64,000 nucleotides of DNA from Linnemannia hyalina (taxonomy: Eukaryota > Mortierellomycota > Mortierellomycetes > Mortierellales > Mortierellaceae). The notes under the pieces were generated by a model. The model had not been told where the DNA came from. It ran no database searches and was given only the letters and a program-made list of their open reading frames with translations. Position numbers and translations under genes: made by a program. The stretch lies in contig JAHRHY010000019.1 in the NCBI GenBank assembly GCA_019671135.1, forward strand, positions 310,001 to 374,000, given 5' to 3'. Of this stretch, positions 19,659 to 32,502 are shown piece by piece (position 1 is the stretch's first letter; each line of letters begins with the position of its first letter).

Positions 19659-21824
19659 ATGGTCTCTTTTACCCTGAACAACCTAATCCTTTCGGCAACT
19701 CTGGCTGCTGCAACTGTAGCCACACTCTCCTCAGCCGCCCCTGCCGTCCATATTCCTCGCGGCACAGCCTCGTCTGACCCCTGCGCTCGTCTCGGGGCCA
19801 AGAACGGCCGCAACATCAAGTACAAGGACGTCGCCGACTGCTACCAAGCAATCCCAATTGACCGTAACCTCGCTGCCACAACGATTAACACCGTCCACGA
19901 TCTTTTCAGGGACTACTATGTCTTTACTGATTCGGCCTTGACGCCGCGGGTTCCCGCCCCTTTTACCAGCGAGCCTGTCAATATTTTAAAGGCGCTGAAG
20001 ACGATTGGTGGGCGCAAGTATACCAGCGACTACCAGTTCCATACCGACGTCCGACATGCTATTGACACTCTGCGAGACGGACATGCTTCCTACGATGGTA
20101 CGCTTTTTCCTTGATCTTTTTTGCTTGTGTTTGCGAATATATGAATGCGTCAGCCACAAAACGCTCATGTCCTTATTACCTTTTCTTCTTTTTTTAGTTA
20201 CGTGCTATAACAACTATAGTTTCGAACAGAACCTCAGTCTTTATGCGCCTGTCGAGAACGGTGTTCAGGTACACATTTATTTCGTGTAACTTTTTTTGCT
20301 CAATTGTGCTTCCTTCATCATTCAAATCACTAACTTTAATTCTTTTACTTCTAGGCACTTCGAGTGTACAGAGACAACGCCAACAGAGGCTACGAAGACT
20401 GCATCGTCGACAAGATCGACGGCAAGCCTGCCCTCGCCCACATCCGCGCCTGGGCCACTCAGAGAGTCTCCTGCTCCCACGACGTCAGCGCCCGTCAGAA
20501 CTGCGCACTTGCCCGGCAGGGCTACGATGTCAAGAAGGCTGCCTTCCTGGATGAGCCGGGCGAGTTCTCGTACCAGTCGTACCTTCCTGAGAAGGGGTAT
20601 GTTGATTATGAACTTCACTGCAGCAACAAGAAACCGTCCCATCCAATCCATCTTCGGGAGGAATGGCACGTGTATCCTCAGTCAGAGATCGCCTTTGAAG
20701 ATGTTGAGTCCTATGTCGCCAATGTCTGCTTGAAAGGAGAGGAGGAACCTGAATCGAGTCCTCAAGGTCTCTCTCGCCCTCATCGCAGGAACTTGGCTAT
20801 TCCCAACAAGAAACGTGGCCTCGAGGAGGAGGAAGCCCTTGCTGCTGCCGCTGGAATGGCCCGCCGTCGTCAAGAGTTCGGTGAAGCTGAAAAACTTGTC
20901 TCTGGCAACGCGACCGTTTTTTACCACCTCAAGACTCAGCCTGATACCGGCGTTATGGTTGTCCATACCTTCGATGCTCAGGATACAGAAGTCAACACCG
21001 TCCTCAGGGGCCTCACCGCTTTTAGCAACCGGAACGTCACCAAGATCCTCGTCGATTTCCAAGGCAATGGCGGTGGGCTGATCTCCTTGTCTTCGAACTT
21101 GGTCCAGATGCTGTTCCCCAACAGGCGGCCACGCGATGCTTCTTACGAAGCGGACCTGCGAGTCACCAAGTCTGTCCAGAGAGCGGCTGCTGCGGGATTC
21201 ATGGCGGAAGATGGAGGGTACAACATCTACAACGCCAACGGGTACTACGACCTTAAAGCTGCAGGACCGGCACGTCAATACGACAACACCAACTTATTTA
21301 CAAAGCCTGTCAACATTAGTCGCAACGGACGTACCACTTTGTACACGCAAAAGACGGCCATGTACTTTGACCCCCTGCCCAAGAATATCCTGAATGCCGT
21401 CACCAAATTCCCCTGGACTGGTCGCCGTGAGAACATTCGCATCTTGACCGACGGTCGCTGCGGATCTGCCTGTGGCATGGTCAGCTACTTCTGGACAACA
21501 ACCCACGGAGTCGAGGCGTACTCGATCGGTGGCGCCAAGGGCGAGGACCTTTCCATGTTCTCCTTTGCCGGTGCCTCAGTCCTCACCCTGAAGGACATCC
21601 ACGATACGTACAGCGGCCTGAACCTGACCAGTCCCTTGGGGGACCTGGCATACAAAAACGAGGTGCGCTTCTCGTGGTTGGAGCTGTACGGCAAGAACAG
21701 GACAACTCCATTGGAATACGATGCCAAGTTGTATCGCTCCAAGCATCGATTGGACTATACCAGTGCGAATGCGCGCAGTCGTGAGGCGATGTGGAAGGAG
21801 GTTGTTGCTGATGCCTGGGAGTAG
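19659..21824 (+). CDS. Secreted S41-family serine peptidase, copy 4 (intact)
   Basis: Exons 19659-20097, 20198-20268 and 20355-21824 give 659 aa. All splice sites are GT-AG, and the 71-nt middle exon and phases match the other copies. The signal peptide is about residues 1-27 (MVSFTLNNLILSATLAAATV...). H142 in LRDGHASY and S541 in DGRCGSACGM are the expected catalytic residues. Distinctive points are FQGNGGG where the other copies have GNTGG or GNSGG, and a charged insert (RGLEEEEALAAAAGMARRR) before the central domain. It is likely an extracellular peptidase like copy 2 but has diverged from it, so the two intact paralogues may differ in substrate or timing. Confidence 0.85.
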
Positions 21825-23367
21825 CCCCTTCATAAATTATATTTTTGATCAATTTTTTTACAAGGGTAGCTTTTTTTTGTCACAAACTTTACTTGATCAG
21901 TCAAACAAACAATTGGTAACACGCGTTTTCATACTTTGCAAGTCTTGATCAGCCACGTCGTCTTATCGCACTGAGGATCCGCAGTAGATCAATGTGCCCA
22001 GGTCTTCAGCGGAAATAAAAGTTTTATTATTTTCCTCTCCTCACTAACATTCTGCTTTCTGCTTGGCCACCATGAGTAGATGTTTGTGTTAACCACCAGC
22101 GACATGAATGGTGCTGATGTACCTTTGTCCTAACCATCACGTGATTATAGCGCAATTCAAGCTTCTTTGGTGATGGGAGTGCTGGATGACTTTGATGTCC
22201 GTTGGGTGTGATTCCGTTATGTTGTTGGTTGATGCGGTTACGTTTTGGATGGCGTGAGAATAAGGAATAAGAAAAGGAAAGGAAGATGGGGCGAGACTGG
22301 CAAAAGGAATTTCTCCTCGGGAGATGCTTTTGGGCCATGGTCCATGGGAACTGTCAATTAGAGAAATCCTCAATTAGAGGTCGGCCTAGATTTTGCCCTT
22401 CTCAGTCCATATATGAGAGCGACCTTGTCGGTGGGGAACTTTGTTGAACCCTAATTGTGAATATACCTTCACCAAGTCTCAAATGGCCATGTCCTCTTTC
22501 GTTCCCTCTCGCCACGCACACGTTCTCTACTAGACAATTCAGCTCCCCGCCCTGTCCCCTCTCTCTTCTTGCCATGCATCCTACAACGTCGATTTTTTTT
22601 CTTTGATGCCTGTAGCATTGTTCAATCTCCTCGATGCGCGGAAGAATAAAGCGATGGCGCATGGACTTGTGCAGCTCAAAATCTTGCATTCGATCCCCCA
22701 GTCAGGGCCTGTCGCCAGGGTTGGGGGTCTGGATTGTTTTGTGTTATGTGTACTTTTATTCTCATCTTAGAAAAGGGATAGAGAAAAAAAAGGCCGGGCA
22801 TGCCAGACAAGTGAAGAAAGGTATGATTGTACCCTTGGAGTAGAAAGAGCAAAAAAAAATGGGCACCTGTAGATCTGTGCCTGGACCTGTGCCTGGACCT
22901 GTGCCTGGACCTGCAATAACATCACTGGCGCACAGCCAATAATTTTTCCGAAAACAAGAGGTTGGATGGCAGCGGAAACCTTAATCTGATCCCCTGTCAA
23001 GAAAACTCCGTGGAGAAAAGGGTAGGATGTTTGTTGCTGCCATTGTCATCTGCCGACGCCACAATAATACAACGCTCTTCAAGGGGGAAAAGCCCTGAGG
23101 TTGGTCTAACAATAAACCCTGTCAGTCTGTACATGACAATGTTTACTCACCAACTGTCTTCACCCCTGAGAGTGCGCCTAGATCGGGGCGATCTGGCTGA
23201 TTCTGTTTGAATAAATAGGGCCAATCCACACACACACCCAACCTCTCTTCACTTTTACATCCTTCCCCTCTCTTTCTTCCTCTATCTTCACTGACAGTAA
23301 AAGCAACAAATCGCCACAAAGCAAACAAAAAAAACAACAGCACATACACGCACCCACAGGAAAACCA
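21825..23367. other. Spacer between peptidase copies 4 and 5, with promoter of copy 5
   Basis: No supported gene. It contains an imperfect 12-bp tandem repeat (CTGTGCCTGGAC, about 22871-22912). The TATA box ATAAATAGG is at about 23211-23219, some 155 bp before the copy 5 ATG, followed by a CT-rich and then A-rich leader. Confidence 0.6.
22871..22912 (+). repeat. 12-bp tandem repeat
   Basis: The unit CTGTGCCTGGAC is repeated about three and a half times in the spacer before peptidase copy 5. It is a simple slippage repeat with no coding role seen. Confidence 0.8.
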
Positions 23368-25589
23368 ATGCTCATATCAACACTCAACAGCCTAGTTCTC
23401 TCGGCTTCAGTCGCCATCTTGGTCGCATTCACCACAGCTGCGCCTACACCTCTTCGACTCGATCCCTGCGGAATCCTTGGTGCCAAGCAATTCATACCCT
23501 TTACAGTCACATATGAAGACGTCGCCGACTGCTACGAAGCCATCCCTTATAACAACGCCAACGCTGCCACGACTCTCTCTACTATCTACACAATGTTCAA
23601 CGAGTTCTACGTCTTCCGTAATGCTGCCCTGACCCCCGATCTCCCTGCACCCTTTTCGAGTCCTCCGACGGACATTGTTGAGAGGTTAAAGATGATTTTT
23701 TACAACCGAGTATACCAGAGACTTTCAGTTCCATGACGATATCCGGCGAGCTCTTAACTCTTTATATGATGCCCATGCCACTTGCAATGGTGAGTGACAT
23801 GACAGTATCGTACTTTTTCTTTGAGTGTGGCTGTGCAAGGATATTAAACAAGGTGCTAACAACGTCAACTTTTTCCATTTTTTTTTCATTATTTAGTCAA
23901 CTGCTACTCGAAGTTTTACTTTGTGCAGGCACTTTCATTTTATGCACCTCTCATCAATGGTGTTCAGGTATGACATACAGGCCCAACAGAAAAAGAAAAG
24001 CTCTCGTGCAACCGCAAGGCCTATCATCTTGGCCCTGATATTTACTTTGTACCTTGTTATCATTTACAGCAAGTTCGAGTTTATTCTGACCGCAGTGAAA
24101 GATCTCAGAACTACTCGGACTGTTGTGTTTTGACAATCGAAGGTATCGATGCCTTGACTTACATCAAGACCTGGGCTGACGAGGAGGTTAACTTCTCGCG
24201 CGACGCCGGCGTTCGGCTCAACCATGCTCTGAGTACCCAGACATATGATCCCAAGACCAAGACGTTTATTGAAAGTATCAGTCCCTTTAGTGTTCGAACC
24301 AACCTGCCGGATACGGAATCTCTCCAGTATGAGATCCAGTGTGGACAAGCCGAGCCCGTTTTCTTGGATGAGAGTGGGCAGTTCATGTTGAGAACAAGGC
24401 CCCATTCAAGGATGTGGACTCGTTTATACATAATGTATGCGTGGCTGAGCCCAGAGCTGGGGAGCTTACGGTAGGCGAGTTGCTTGCAGCGCCAGCTGAG
24501 ACCATAAGTCTCCTTTTCAACAAAAGAGAGGGGCCCGCTCGTCACCAGATGCAATTTACCTTCCAGGCGCCATCTACTGAAGATGCTCCACTCACTTCTT
24601 TTTCAGATGGTCCCGCTTCTGCAACAGTTCCCTGGAGCCGAATTGATCACTACCGGCAATGAGTCTGCCTTCTGCCACCTCAGTTCCCAGCCCGATGTCG
24701 GTATCATTGTCATTTCGAGCCTCAGAGCGGATCCAAGATTGGAGCTGCCCAATTATATCAACGCCTTGTAGTCCTTTCACACCCGCGGTGTCACCAAGTT
24801 AGTCATTGATCTGCAGGGCAACTCTGGAGGATTATCAATCTTGCCGCCAACACCATCCAGACCTTCTTCCCAAGCAACGAGTCCATGTCCACAAGCTTGG
24901 CGTCAGATCTTCGTGCGACTCCCGTGATCCAACAAGTCGCTGAAGCCTCCTTCCGCAAGACCCAAACCCTCTACGATGCCAGCTGTTTCATCGACTTTGA
25001 TAACAAGAACCGACCCTACACCAACAACAATCTCTTTTCTCAGTCCATCTCCTATACCCGTTCCGGTCGCACCTCTAACTATACCCACCGTACCAGCCTC
25101 ATTGACCTTCTAACCCCAATCGATCCTGTCCTGTCCACCTTTGCATGGACAAATAACGCATCCAACATTCGCATCCTCACCGACGGCCGCTGCGGGTCCG
25201 CCTGCGCAATCTTCACCCATTTCCTGTCAAACGTCCACAAAGTCGACGCATACGCTGTCGGCGGCATCAAGGCTGACCAGCTCTCTATGTTTTCCTTCCC
25301 GGGCGGCATCGTTTCTAACCGAACGGTTCTTAGGCGCTACTATACCAATGCTGGATTGGCGAGCCCACTTGAACCTTTTCCCTATTCAACCCACCTTGGA
25401 GTGACTGTCCTCGAGATTTATGCACATGGAAGTGCGACGCCTTTTGAGTACGATGCTGCATTGTATCCTGCTGCGTACCGGGTGGGGTATACTACTCAGA
25501 ACTCTCGGAATCGGCAGGTTATGTGGGAAGCGGTTGCTACCCATGCTTGGAAGAGAAATAGCACTGTTATGGAATGCGATGATTTCTAG
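23368..25589 (+). pseudogene. S41-type secreted peptidase, copy 5 (most decayed)
   Basis: Signal peptide and first exon are recognisable (MLISTLNSLVLSASVAIL), but a two-base loss near 23711 breaks the frame before the YDAH motif. The 71-nt exon is at 23897-23967, and the last exon starts at 24070. That exon has frameshifts near 24395 and 24600-24650, an in-frame TAG at 24769-24771, and another shift near 24825. From about 24840 the frame is open to the stop, with DGRCGSACAI and a divergent tail (KRNSTVMECDDF). It is the most divergent copy and carries the most lesions, so it is probably the oldest inactive member. Confidence 0.85.
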
Positions 25590-26263
25590 ATCTCTTTTCC
25601 TTTCTCTTTTCTTTGTGCGGTAGTAATCAAATATACTTTTTACTACTCTCCGTTAGCGCGATGTTCATTACGCTTCGGCTATATCTCTATTGACGTTATC
25701 CTGAGCGATAATAAAAATTACACCGGCCATGTTGAACGTTTTGGAACGGTACATGGATAAAGTCTCACCGGTGAAAAGAAATTACGACAGACCGAGATAA
25801 TGACTTTGCCCCTGCTAGAGCCGACGCTAACGGTGATCCTGGGATCCGATTTTCCTGCGTAGCCTTTCATTTCCTTCACATGCCGTGATGAACGACCACT
25901 TAAGGGTAAATGCGCAGGGGCATCTGATAGCAAGAAGGGCTGGTCTCTTACTGGCTGATGACCTCGGTCTCGTATTTATCAGCCTCGCTTCCCTCCATTC
26001 TCTCTTCAGCCTCTTTTTATCTCTCTCATACAGCCAAGTGGGAGGCTTCATCGGTTCAATATGAAAGGAGTACATGCATGGATGGGATGTATGCATGCGT
26101 GCGAACCATTCAATACATTTTGATAATTTTCTTCTGGCGTTTTATTTTTCTCCGCGTAGCATTGACTCTCCAGCACCAATCTAGACTTGAACGATCCAAA
26201 CCGTTGATTCAAACCTGCTACTTTTAACCCAGACACACATCAGCTCAAGGTAAAAAATAACAG
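25590..26263. other. Spacer between the peptidase array and the NACHT gene
   Basis: No supported gene. A TCGTATTTATCAGCC element with CT-rich sequence (about 25970-26030) could be promoter DNA of the decayed NACHT gene that follows. Confidence 0.4.
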
Positions 26264-28478
26264 ATGCAGCTTGATGTAGCATTTGACCTCCTCGAAAAGA
26301 CCAGCCTGCTCCTTAAGCCCACTAGTGCTGACATGTATTCCTTCCGACATTTTGACAATGCTAAACCTAGAACTCCTACAATGACAATCTACACCCCCAA
26401 TGTTTTCTCCGAGAACATGCTCAGACGGACCATCAAGACCGACCTTCTTCGTCTCCAGCAGCGCATTGAGCGGAAAGACCGATTAGCCTTTTGCAACACC
26501 TTGATACTCCAAGACTCCCTCCTCTTGTCTTCCACGTAATAGGAGCGTACTCTTGACAAAGTAGAGCTAGTCTGACTGGCAGAGATGAAGAACGATTTCG
26601 TGGAGCAGGATTGTCTGTCGTGGCGAGAAGTTTGGGGCTAGGCAAAAACGACCTTGGTATGTTGCCATCTGTGCCGCCCACGCCTTTGCACATGCAGGCC
26701 AGCTGCAGAATCTGAACCACCCGATACGCGAGGCCCTCTGTCGTCGCGACCATTTATTCCTGTAGGGGGCCTTCCAGCTGTTAGGAGAGATTGCAGTTGG
26801 TCCTATCTGGTTCCTCGCCTCTCGCCAGCAAGCAATCGTTTTCTTGGCCATGTCTACAAAGAGGATCGTCGGCAGGTTGGGATTCAATGATGACCAGGAG
26901 GTCACAGCAGGTGCCAGGGCTCTGAAACGCAAGCTCCTTTCTGACGACGGTCTTACAACCCGTCACCCTTACCCACTGAGATCTTGTCTTCCGACCCCAG
27001 CCACGTCTTCGGAGGCCATTCACGTCCAAGTTATCATATGGTGTTTGTTACATCTCTGTAGATCTCGACAATATCCATAGCGACTATGGGATGAGAATGT
27101 ATATATGATACCAAGCATATAAGACAACCATTGTAACATTTTTTGTTTAACTATCTTACTAAACACCAACCTATTCTCCAAACAACAAAGTCTTCTTATT
27201 TTTCGCACACCACACTCTTGAATGTGTCCATCTACTATTAACCTGTAACCCTCACTGCAAGATTCGCCAGAGTAGTTCTTGTATGTGATCATCTAAAGCA
27301 CTTGTACTCTCAACTGTATCTTTGGGGCGAAATACAGGGGAGAGATTACATTTTAAAAATTCTTGTGCTGTCTACTGCTATTTTATTCTGTGTTCTGTTG
27401 CCCACTATGAAGAGATATGCCAGTTATGGAAGTCAACACTCCGTTCCTTGGGCTTTGGATATTTTTTATATGCCTTTTTATATCCTCTGCACATGAAGGG
27501 GCCGCTTCGATCCTTGCCATAGTCCATGACATCCCGTACCTCGAGTACGATCTGTACAAGCTCCATCTGCAACGGTTTCAGGAATACTACGAACGAGCAA
27601 GCCTTTTCCCTTCACATGCAAAACCATCGCTCCTGGCTAAGGAATCCAAGTTGTCCCCCCTATAGAGAAGGCACAAGAGTTCTTGGCAAGCGAGCACCAG
27701 TTCATGTTGATCCTGGGGGACTCTGGTCCTGGCAAGTCGACATTTAACTGACATTTGGAGCATCAGCTGTGGACAGAGGACAAACGAGGCGGGTCGACCC
27801 CTCTGTTCGTCAATTTTCCAGTCATCGAAGATTCCCAGCACAACATGGTCAACAGGCAGCTGCAGTCCCACAACTTTGGCGAGGATCAGATCATGGAGCT
27901 CAAGTTAAATCGCCAACTCATGCTCGTGCTCATCTGTGATGGATACGACGAAATTCAGCAACTCGTCAACCTCCACAAGGCATCTGTCTCAACCAGCCTG
28001 GCAAGTGTAACACCAAAATGGTCATCAGCTGCAGGAGTCAATACCTTGAACCTTCATGCCAGGATCGTCTCAATCCGCAATCCAACGATCAGGACATGTT
28101 GGCCCTTCAGTCTGTGTTCCATAAAGCTGCTGTTGCCCCCTTCGCCGCATAGATTCAAGATTATGTCGAGTAGTATGTCCCCCTTGAGTCAAGAGCCTGG
28201 AGCACCCAAGGCTACATGGAAAAGCTCATCACCATTCCTAACCTCATGGTTCTGGTTAAGGATCCGTTCCTCATATTGCTCGCGCTCGAGGCAATTTCAG
28301 ATGCCATATATGGCAACCAGGGGCTGTCCACCATCAGTATTGTCCCCATCCAGCTATACAACACCTTTGTCAACCACTGGTTCAATGTCAGCAACCGACA
28401 GCTCCGAAGCAATACCCTGGTCAAGGAGGATTGTGACGTGTTGGAGCAGCTTGAGGGTATACGAAAGGGCTTGAGGGT
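26264..28478 (+). pseudogene. NACHT-WD40 (STAND) protein, 5' part, interrupted by the inverted repeat
   Basis: Decayed NTPase of the fungal NOD-like (STAND) type. Near 27680-27750 a frame reads EHQFMLILGDSGPGKSTF, a P-loop, followed by a stop (TAACTG). The frame resumes with LWTEDKRGG and LMLVLICDGYDEIQQL, the Walker B region (about 27920-27965). After another shift come PNLMVLVKDPFLILLAL and IQLYNTFVNHWF, the helical part after the NACHT core (28230-28400). The upstream piece at 26264-26540 (IKTDLLRLQQRIERK) resembles the N-terminal leader of Mortierella NACHT proteins, from memory. Coding similarity ends where the inverted repeat begins; fragments of the same kind of gene resume at 33.45 kb. 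In fungi such proteins are linked to non-self recognition and cell death; this copy cannot make a full product. Confidence 0.7.
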
Positions 28479-28876
28479 CAAGTGAAATAATGTAGGTAGA
28501 CTAGAAAGAGTCAAGTGGGAGTCAGAACAGGATTTCAGAATGTTCCAAAGGGAACGTTTTCTATTCCATACCTAACAAGTGTGATTAATGGTGACCTGGG
28601 ACTTGCACATAAAAACATAAAAACATGAAAACATAAAAACATAAAAGCGCAGAGAAAATAACACAATCACAAATGTCATGTACTCGAGAGTAAATTTTCT
28701 TTTTCTTTCACTTTTCTTTTTAATAAAAAGTAGGGTTCATATGGAAATGTCTTCAAATAAAGACAAAATGGCTACTTGGTTGACAAAAAAAAAAAATCTG
28801 AATCCTAGCGAGTCCTAGATCTTTGGCCATTCTGTCGGTCAGGCTCGAGGACGAAGGAATCATGGCTTTTGTAAAA

Positions 28877-29107
28877 TCACAAAAGCTTGAGGCAGTTAAG
28901 TGCGTTGACATTGACGAGGCCGCCAACGGATTCACCAGTGTTGCAGCAATAGACTTGATTGTTGCAGCTGTCGCCCAAAACCTGAACAACACAGGCGAGA
29001 AGACCATTGCAGCACACCTGCTTTTGTCCAGACGCGTTGCAGCTTGTAGGATTAGCTGCTGCGAAGCTCAAAAGACCGCAGAGCAAAAGCATGGACTTGA
29101 AATGCAT
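28877..29107 (-). CDS. Hydrophobin-like small secreted cysteine-rich protein, left copy
   Basis: Exact mirror copy of the gene at 32503-32733, encoding the same 76 aa on the opposite strand; see that entry for motifs. Its TATA box is the mirror at about 29370-29376 and its 5'-leader intron is mirrored at 29119-29258. The two genes are convergent outward, their promoters facing the spacer of the inverted repeat. If the repeat is real in the genome, both should be expressed equally. Confidence 0.7.
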   Translation of the reverse strand: MHFKSMLLLCGLLSFAAANPTSCNASGQKQVCCNGLLACVVQVLGDSCNNQVYCCNTGESVGGLVNVNALNCLKLL

Positions 29108-29446
29108 TTCGGAATAGGCTAGGGTGAAGGGAAAACAAGGAATATTAGTACAAGTGAGTGATGTTGTTGTGCTCCAAGAATGAGGAACATGTAGACGATA
29201 TTAATAGTAAATGTTGCAACACAGCTACGGTGATCGTAAGTGTAAAGGTGCAAATTACCTTGAAAGGGTTTTGTGTGGAGTTCTTGGGACGGCTGTGAGA
29301 CTTGTTATGTTGTGAAGTGTTTTTGAGTGTTGGCTGAATAATGGTGCAGGTTGGTTGAGGATATGTTCTTTTTATACCTTTGCCAAAAAAACAAAAAAAA
29401 AAAAAGGAAAGAAGAACCCCCCCCCCCCCACCACCACCACCACCAC

Positions 29447-29491
<45 letters not shown>

Positions 29492-30750
29492 ATGGGAGAG
29501 GGAGGGGCTGCAGCAAAAGTTACATCATGTTCCAAACGTGTAGTGTTCAAACAAAGAATAGCAGTAGACATGACTAGAAGGACAACCGTTTGCGATTGAG
29601 AAACGGATGTGGTCGCTCTCACTCGAAAGTGACAGACGCGAAGAAAACAGGCGAAGGTCAAGAAAAAGTCAGGGAAGTAAGACAAAAGGAAAAAGAATCG
29701 TGACGTTCTTCAGTCTTTAGGTACGGTATGGTTATTGTACCGGTTTCACACATAAAAAGGTAAAAGGCGCGACTGGTCCCCCCCTATTTACACATTCCAC
29801 TATTGTATTATCCTTTTACATATAATTCTTTTTCTTTTCTTCTCATTTTCTTGGGAAATCGGATCTAGGCTTGCTCATTGAATGTTTTTCATATTCTCTT
29901 ATGCCTCTCCTATTGCATACCTCGTTGCATGTTTTGCATATTCTCCTATTGCCTCTCCTATTGTATACCTCGCGGCATCACGCAAAAGTGAGTTTGAAGC
30001 TAGCTTGCAGGAGACTAAACTGGTGAGGCGTGTAGATCATTGTTTCAGACATCAGTATGCCCATGGTGTAATGGGTTGACGTTTGGTCACGACATCGGCA
30101 TGTTAATGATGTGAAGAGAGTGGAGATGGAGGAGCAAAGCGGATGGAAAGGTCGAGTACAAGGGCTAGCATACCCCTCTAGTTGGATACCCTTCCCAATT
30201 GCTGCCGCCCTGTGGCCAAAGCGTAAGCAATAAGTGAGTCTCGACTGTAACGGCCAGCTCAAATTCGCGAGTACGCCATGATGTGCGACGTAGGAATCGC
30301 CAGTGTAGCATATATCAATTGGCTAAATGACTTGCTGTTTTAACCTAGGGGATAAGGAATAATGATCTGTGCGCCTATGCGTGAACATTGACCATGGCAT
30401 GAAATTTTTCATGGGTCCAACCAAGTTAATGGACTTCATGGGGCCAACCAAGTCAAGAAGTGCGATAATCCAAGGTTAAAAAAAGACCAAGAGATGAAAA
30501 GCGAAATAGAACAATAGAAACCCATAATCTAGGGCGACGCCAAAGGAACAAGTTTATTTTAGAGACTCCTAAACTGTTCATATGACCTCCATGAGCAAAC
30601 ATGGTACTTTGTCAGGAACAAGAGGAAAAAGTGAACGAGTCTGTCCATTGGCGGAATCATGGGTGCGTGCCACCTTGGCACACTAAAAAGTCAATTAGAC
30701 CAGCTGTTAGTTTCTGCCTTTTTGAACTTTCAAAGGAGACATGAGAAAAA

Positions 30751-30859
30751 AAGTGAAATAGTGGCTAAATCGCGGGTCCGTGCCACCTGTAGCGCTAAAA
30801 TCAATTGGACTAGTTTGCACGTTTCTGCCTTTTTGGATTTTCATGGACCCATGTCAACG
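30751..30859. other. Unique spacer at the centre of the inverted repeat
   Basis: 109 bp with no arm-to-arm complement. It contains TTTCTGCCTTTTTGGATTTTC, close to TTTCTGCCTTTTTGAACTTTC in the arm (about 30712-30732). So the spacer repeats part of the arm in direct orientation, which suggests microhomology at the turn-around point. Confidence 0.7.
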
Positions 30860-32118
30860 TTTTTCTCATGTCTCCTTTGAAAGTTCAAAAAGGCAGAAAC
30901 TAACAGCTGGTCTAATTGACTTTTTAGTGTGCCAAGGTGGCACGCACCCATGATTCCGCCAATGGACAGACTCGTTCACTTTTTCCTCTTGTTCCTGACA
31001 AAGTACCATGTTTGCTCATGGAGGTCATATGAACAGTTTAGGAGTCTCTAAAATAAACTTGTTCCTTTGGCGTCGCCCTAGATTATGGGTTTCTATTGTT
31101 CTATTTCGCTTTTCATCTCTTGGTCTTTTTTTAACCTTGGATTATCGCACTTCTTGACTTGGTTGGCCCCATGAAGTCCATTAACTTGGTTGGACCCATG
31201 AAAAATTTCATGCCATGGTCAATGTTCACGCATAGGCGCACAGATCATTATTCCTTATCCCCTAGGTTAAAACAGCAAGTCATTTAGCCAATTGATATAT
31301 GCTACACTGGCGATTCCTACGTCGCACATCATGGCGTACTCGCGAATTTGAGCTGGCCGTTACAGTCGAGACTCACTTATTGCTTACGCTTTGGCCACAG
31401 GGCGGCAGCAATTGGGAAGGGTATCCAACTAGAGGGGTATGCTAGCCCTTGTACTCGACCTTTCCATCCGCTTTGCTCCTCCATCTCCACTCTCTTCACA
31501 TCATTAACATGCCGATGTCGTGACCAAACGTCAACCCATTACACCATGGGCATACTGATGTCTGAAACAATGATCTACACGCCTCACCAGTTTAGTCTCC
31601 TGCAAGCTAGCTTCAAACTCACTTTTGCGTGATGCCGCGAGGTATACAATAGGAGAGGCAATAGGAGAATATGCAAAACATGCAACGAGGTATGCAATAG
31701 GAGAGGCATAAGAGAATATGAAAAACATTCAATGAGCAAGCCTAGATCCGATTTCCCAAGAAAATGAGAAGAAAAGAAAAAGAATTATATGTAAAAGGAT
31801 AATACAATAGTGGAATGTGTAAATAGGGGGGGACCAGTCGCGCCTTTTACCTTTTTATGTGTGAAACCGGTACAATAACCATACCGTACCTAAAGACTGA
31901 AGAACGTCACGATTCTTTTTCCTTTTGTCTTACTTCCCTGACTTTTTCTTGACCTTCGCCTGTTTTCTTCGCGTCTGTCACTTTCGAGTGAGAGCGACCA
32001 CATCCGTTTCTCAATCGCAAACGGTTGTCCTTCTAGTCATGTCTACTGCTATTCTTTGTTTGAACACTACACGTTTGGAACATGATGTAACTTTTGCTGC
32101 AGCCCCTCCCTCTCCCAT

Positions 32119-32163
<45 letters not shown>

Positions 32164-32233
32164 GTGGTGGTGGTGGTGGTGGGGGGGGGGGGGTTCTTCT
32201 TTCCTTTTTTTTTTTTTGTTTTTTTGGCAAAGG

Positions 32234-32502
32234 TATAAAAAGAACATATCCTCAACCAACCTGCACCATTATTCAGCCAACACTCAAAAACACTTCACAA
32301 CATAACAAGTCTCACAGCCGTCCCAAGAACTCCACACAAAACCCTTTCAAGGTAATTTGCACCTTTACACTTACGATCACCGTAGCTGTGTTGCAACATT
32401 TACTATTAATATCGTCTACATGTTCCTCATTCTTGGAGCACAACAACATCACTCACTTGTACTAATATTCCTTGTTTTCCCTTCACCCTAGCCTATTCCG
32501 AA
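32234..32502 (+). promoter_or_regulatory. TATA box and leader intron of the hydrophobin-like gene
   Basis: TATAAAA at 32234-32240 precedes a CA-rich leader. A probable 5'-UTR intron at 32352-32491 follows (TTTCAAG|GTAATT ... CACCCTAG), 11 bases before the ATG. Upstream lie a GA microsatellite (32122-32161), a GGT run and a 13-G run. Confidence 0.65.

Noticed and set aside
29305..29685. 126-codon frame with an Arg-Glu run and poly-Trp, present in both palindrome arms
   Set aside because: The sequence is produced by GA and GGT microsatellites and covers the hydrophobin promoter; not a protein.
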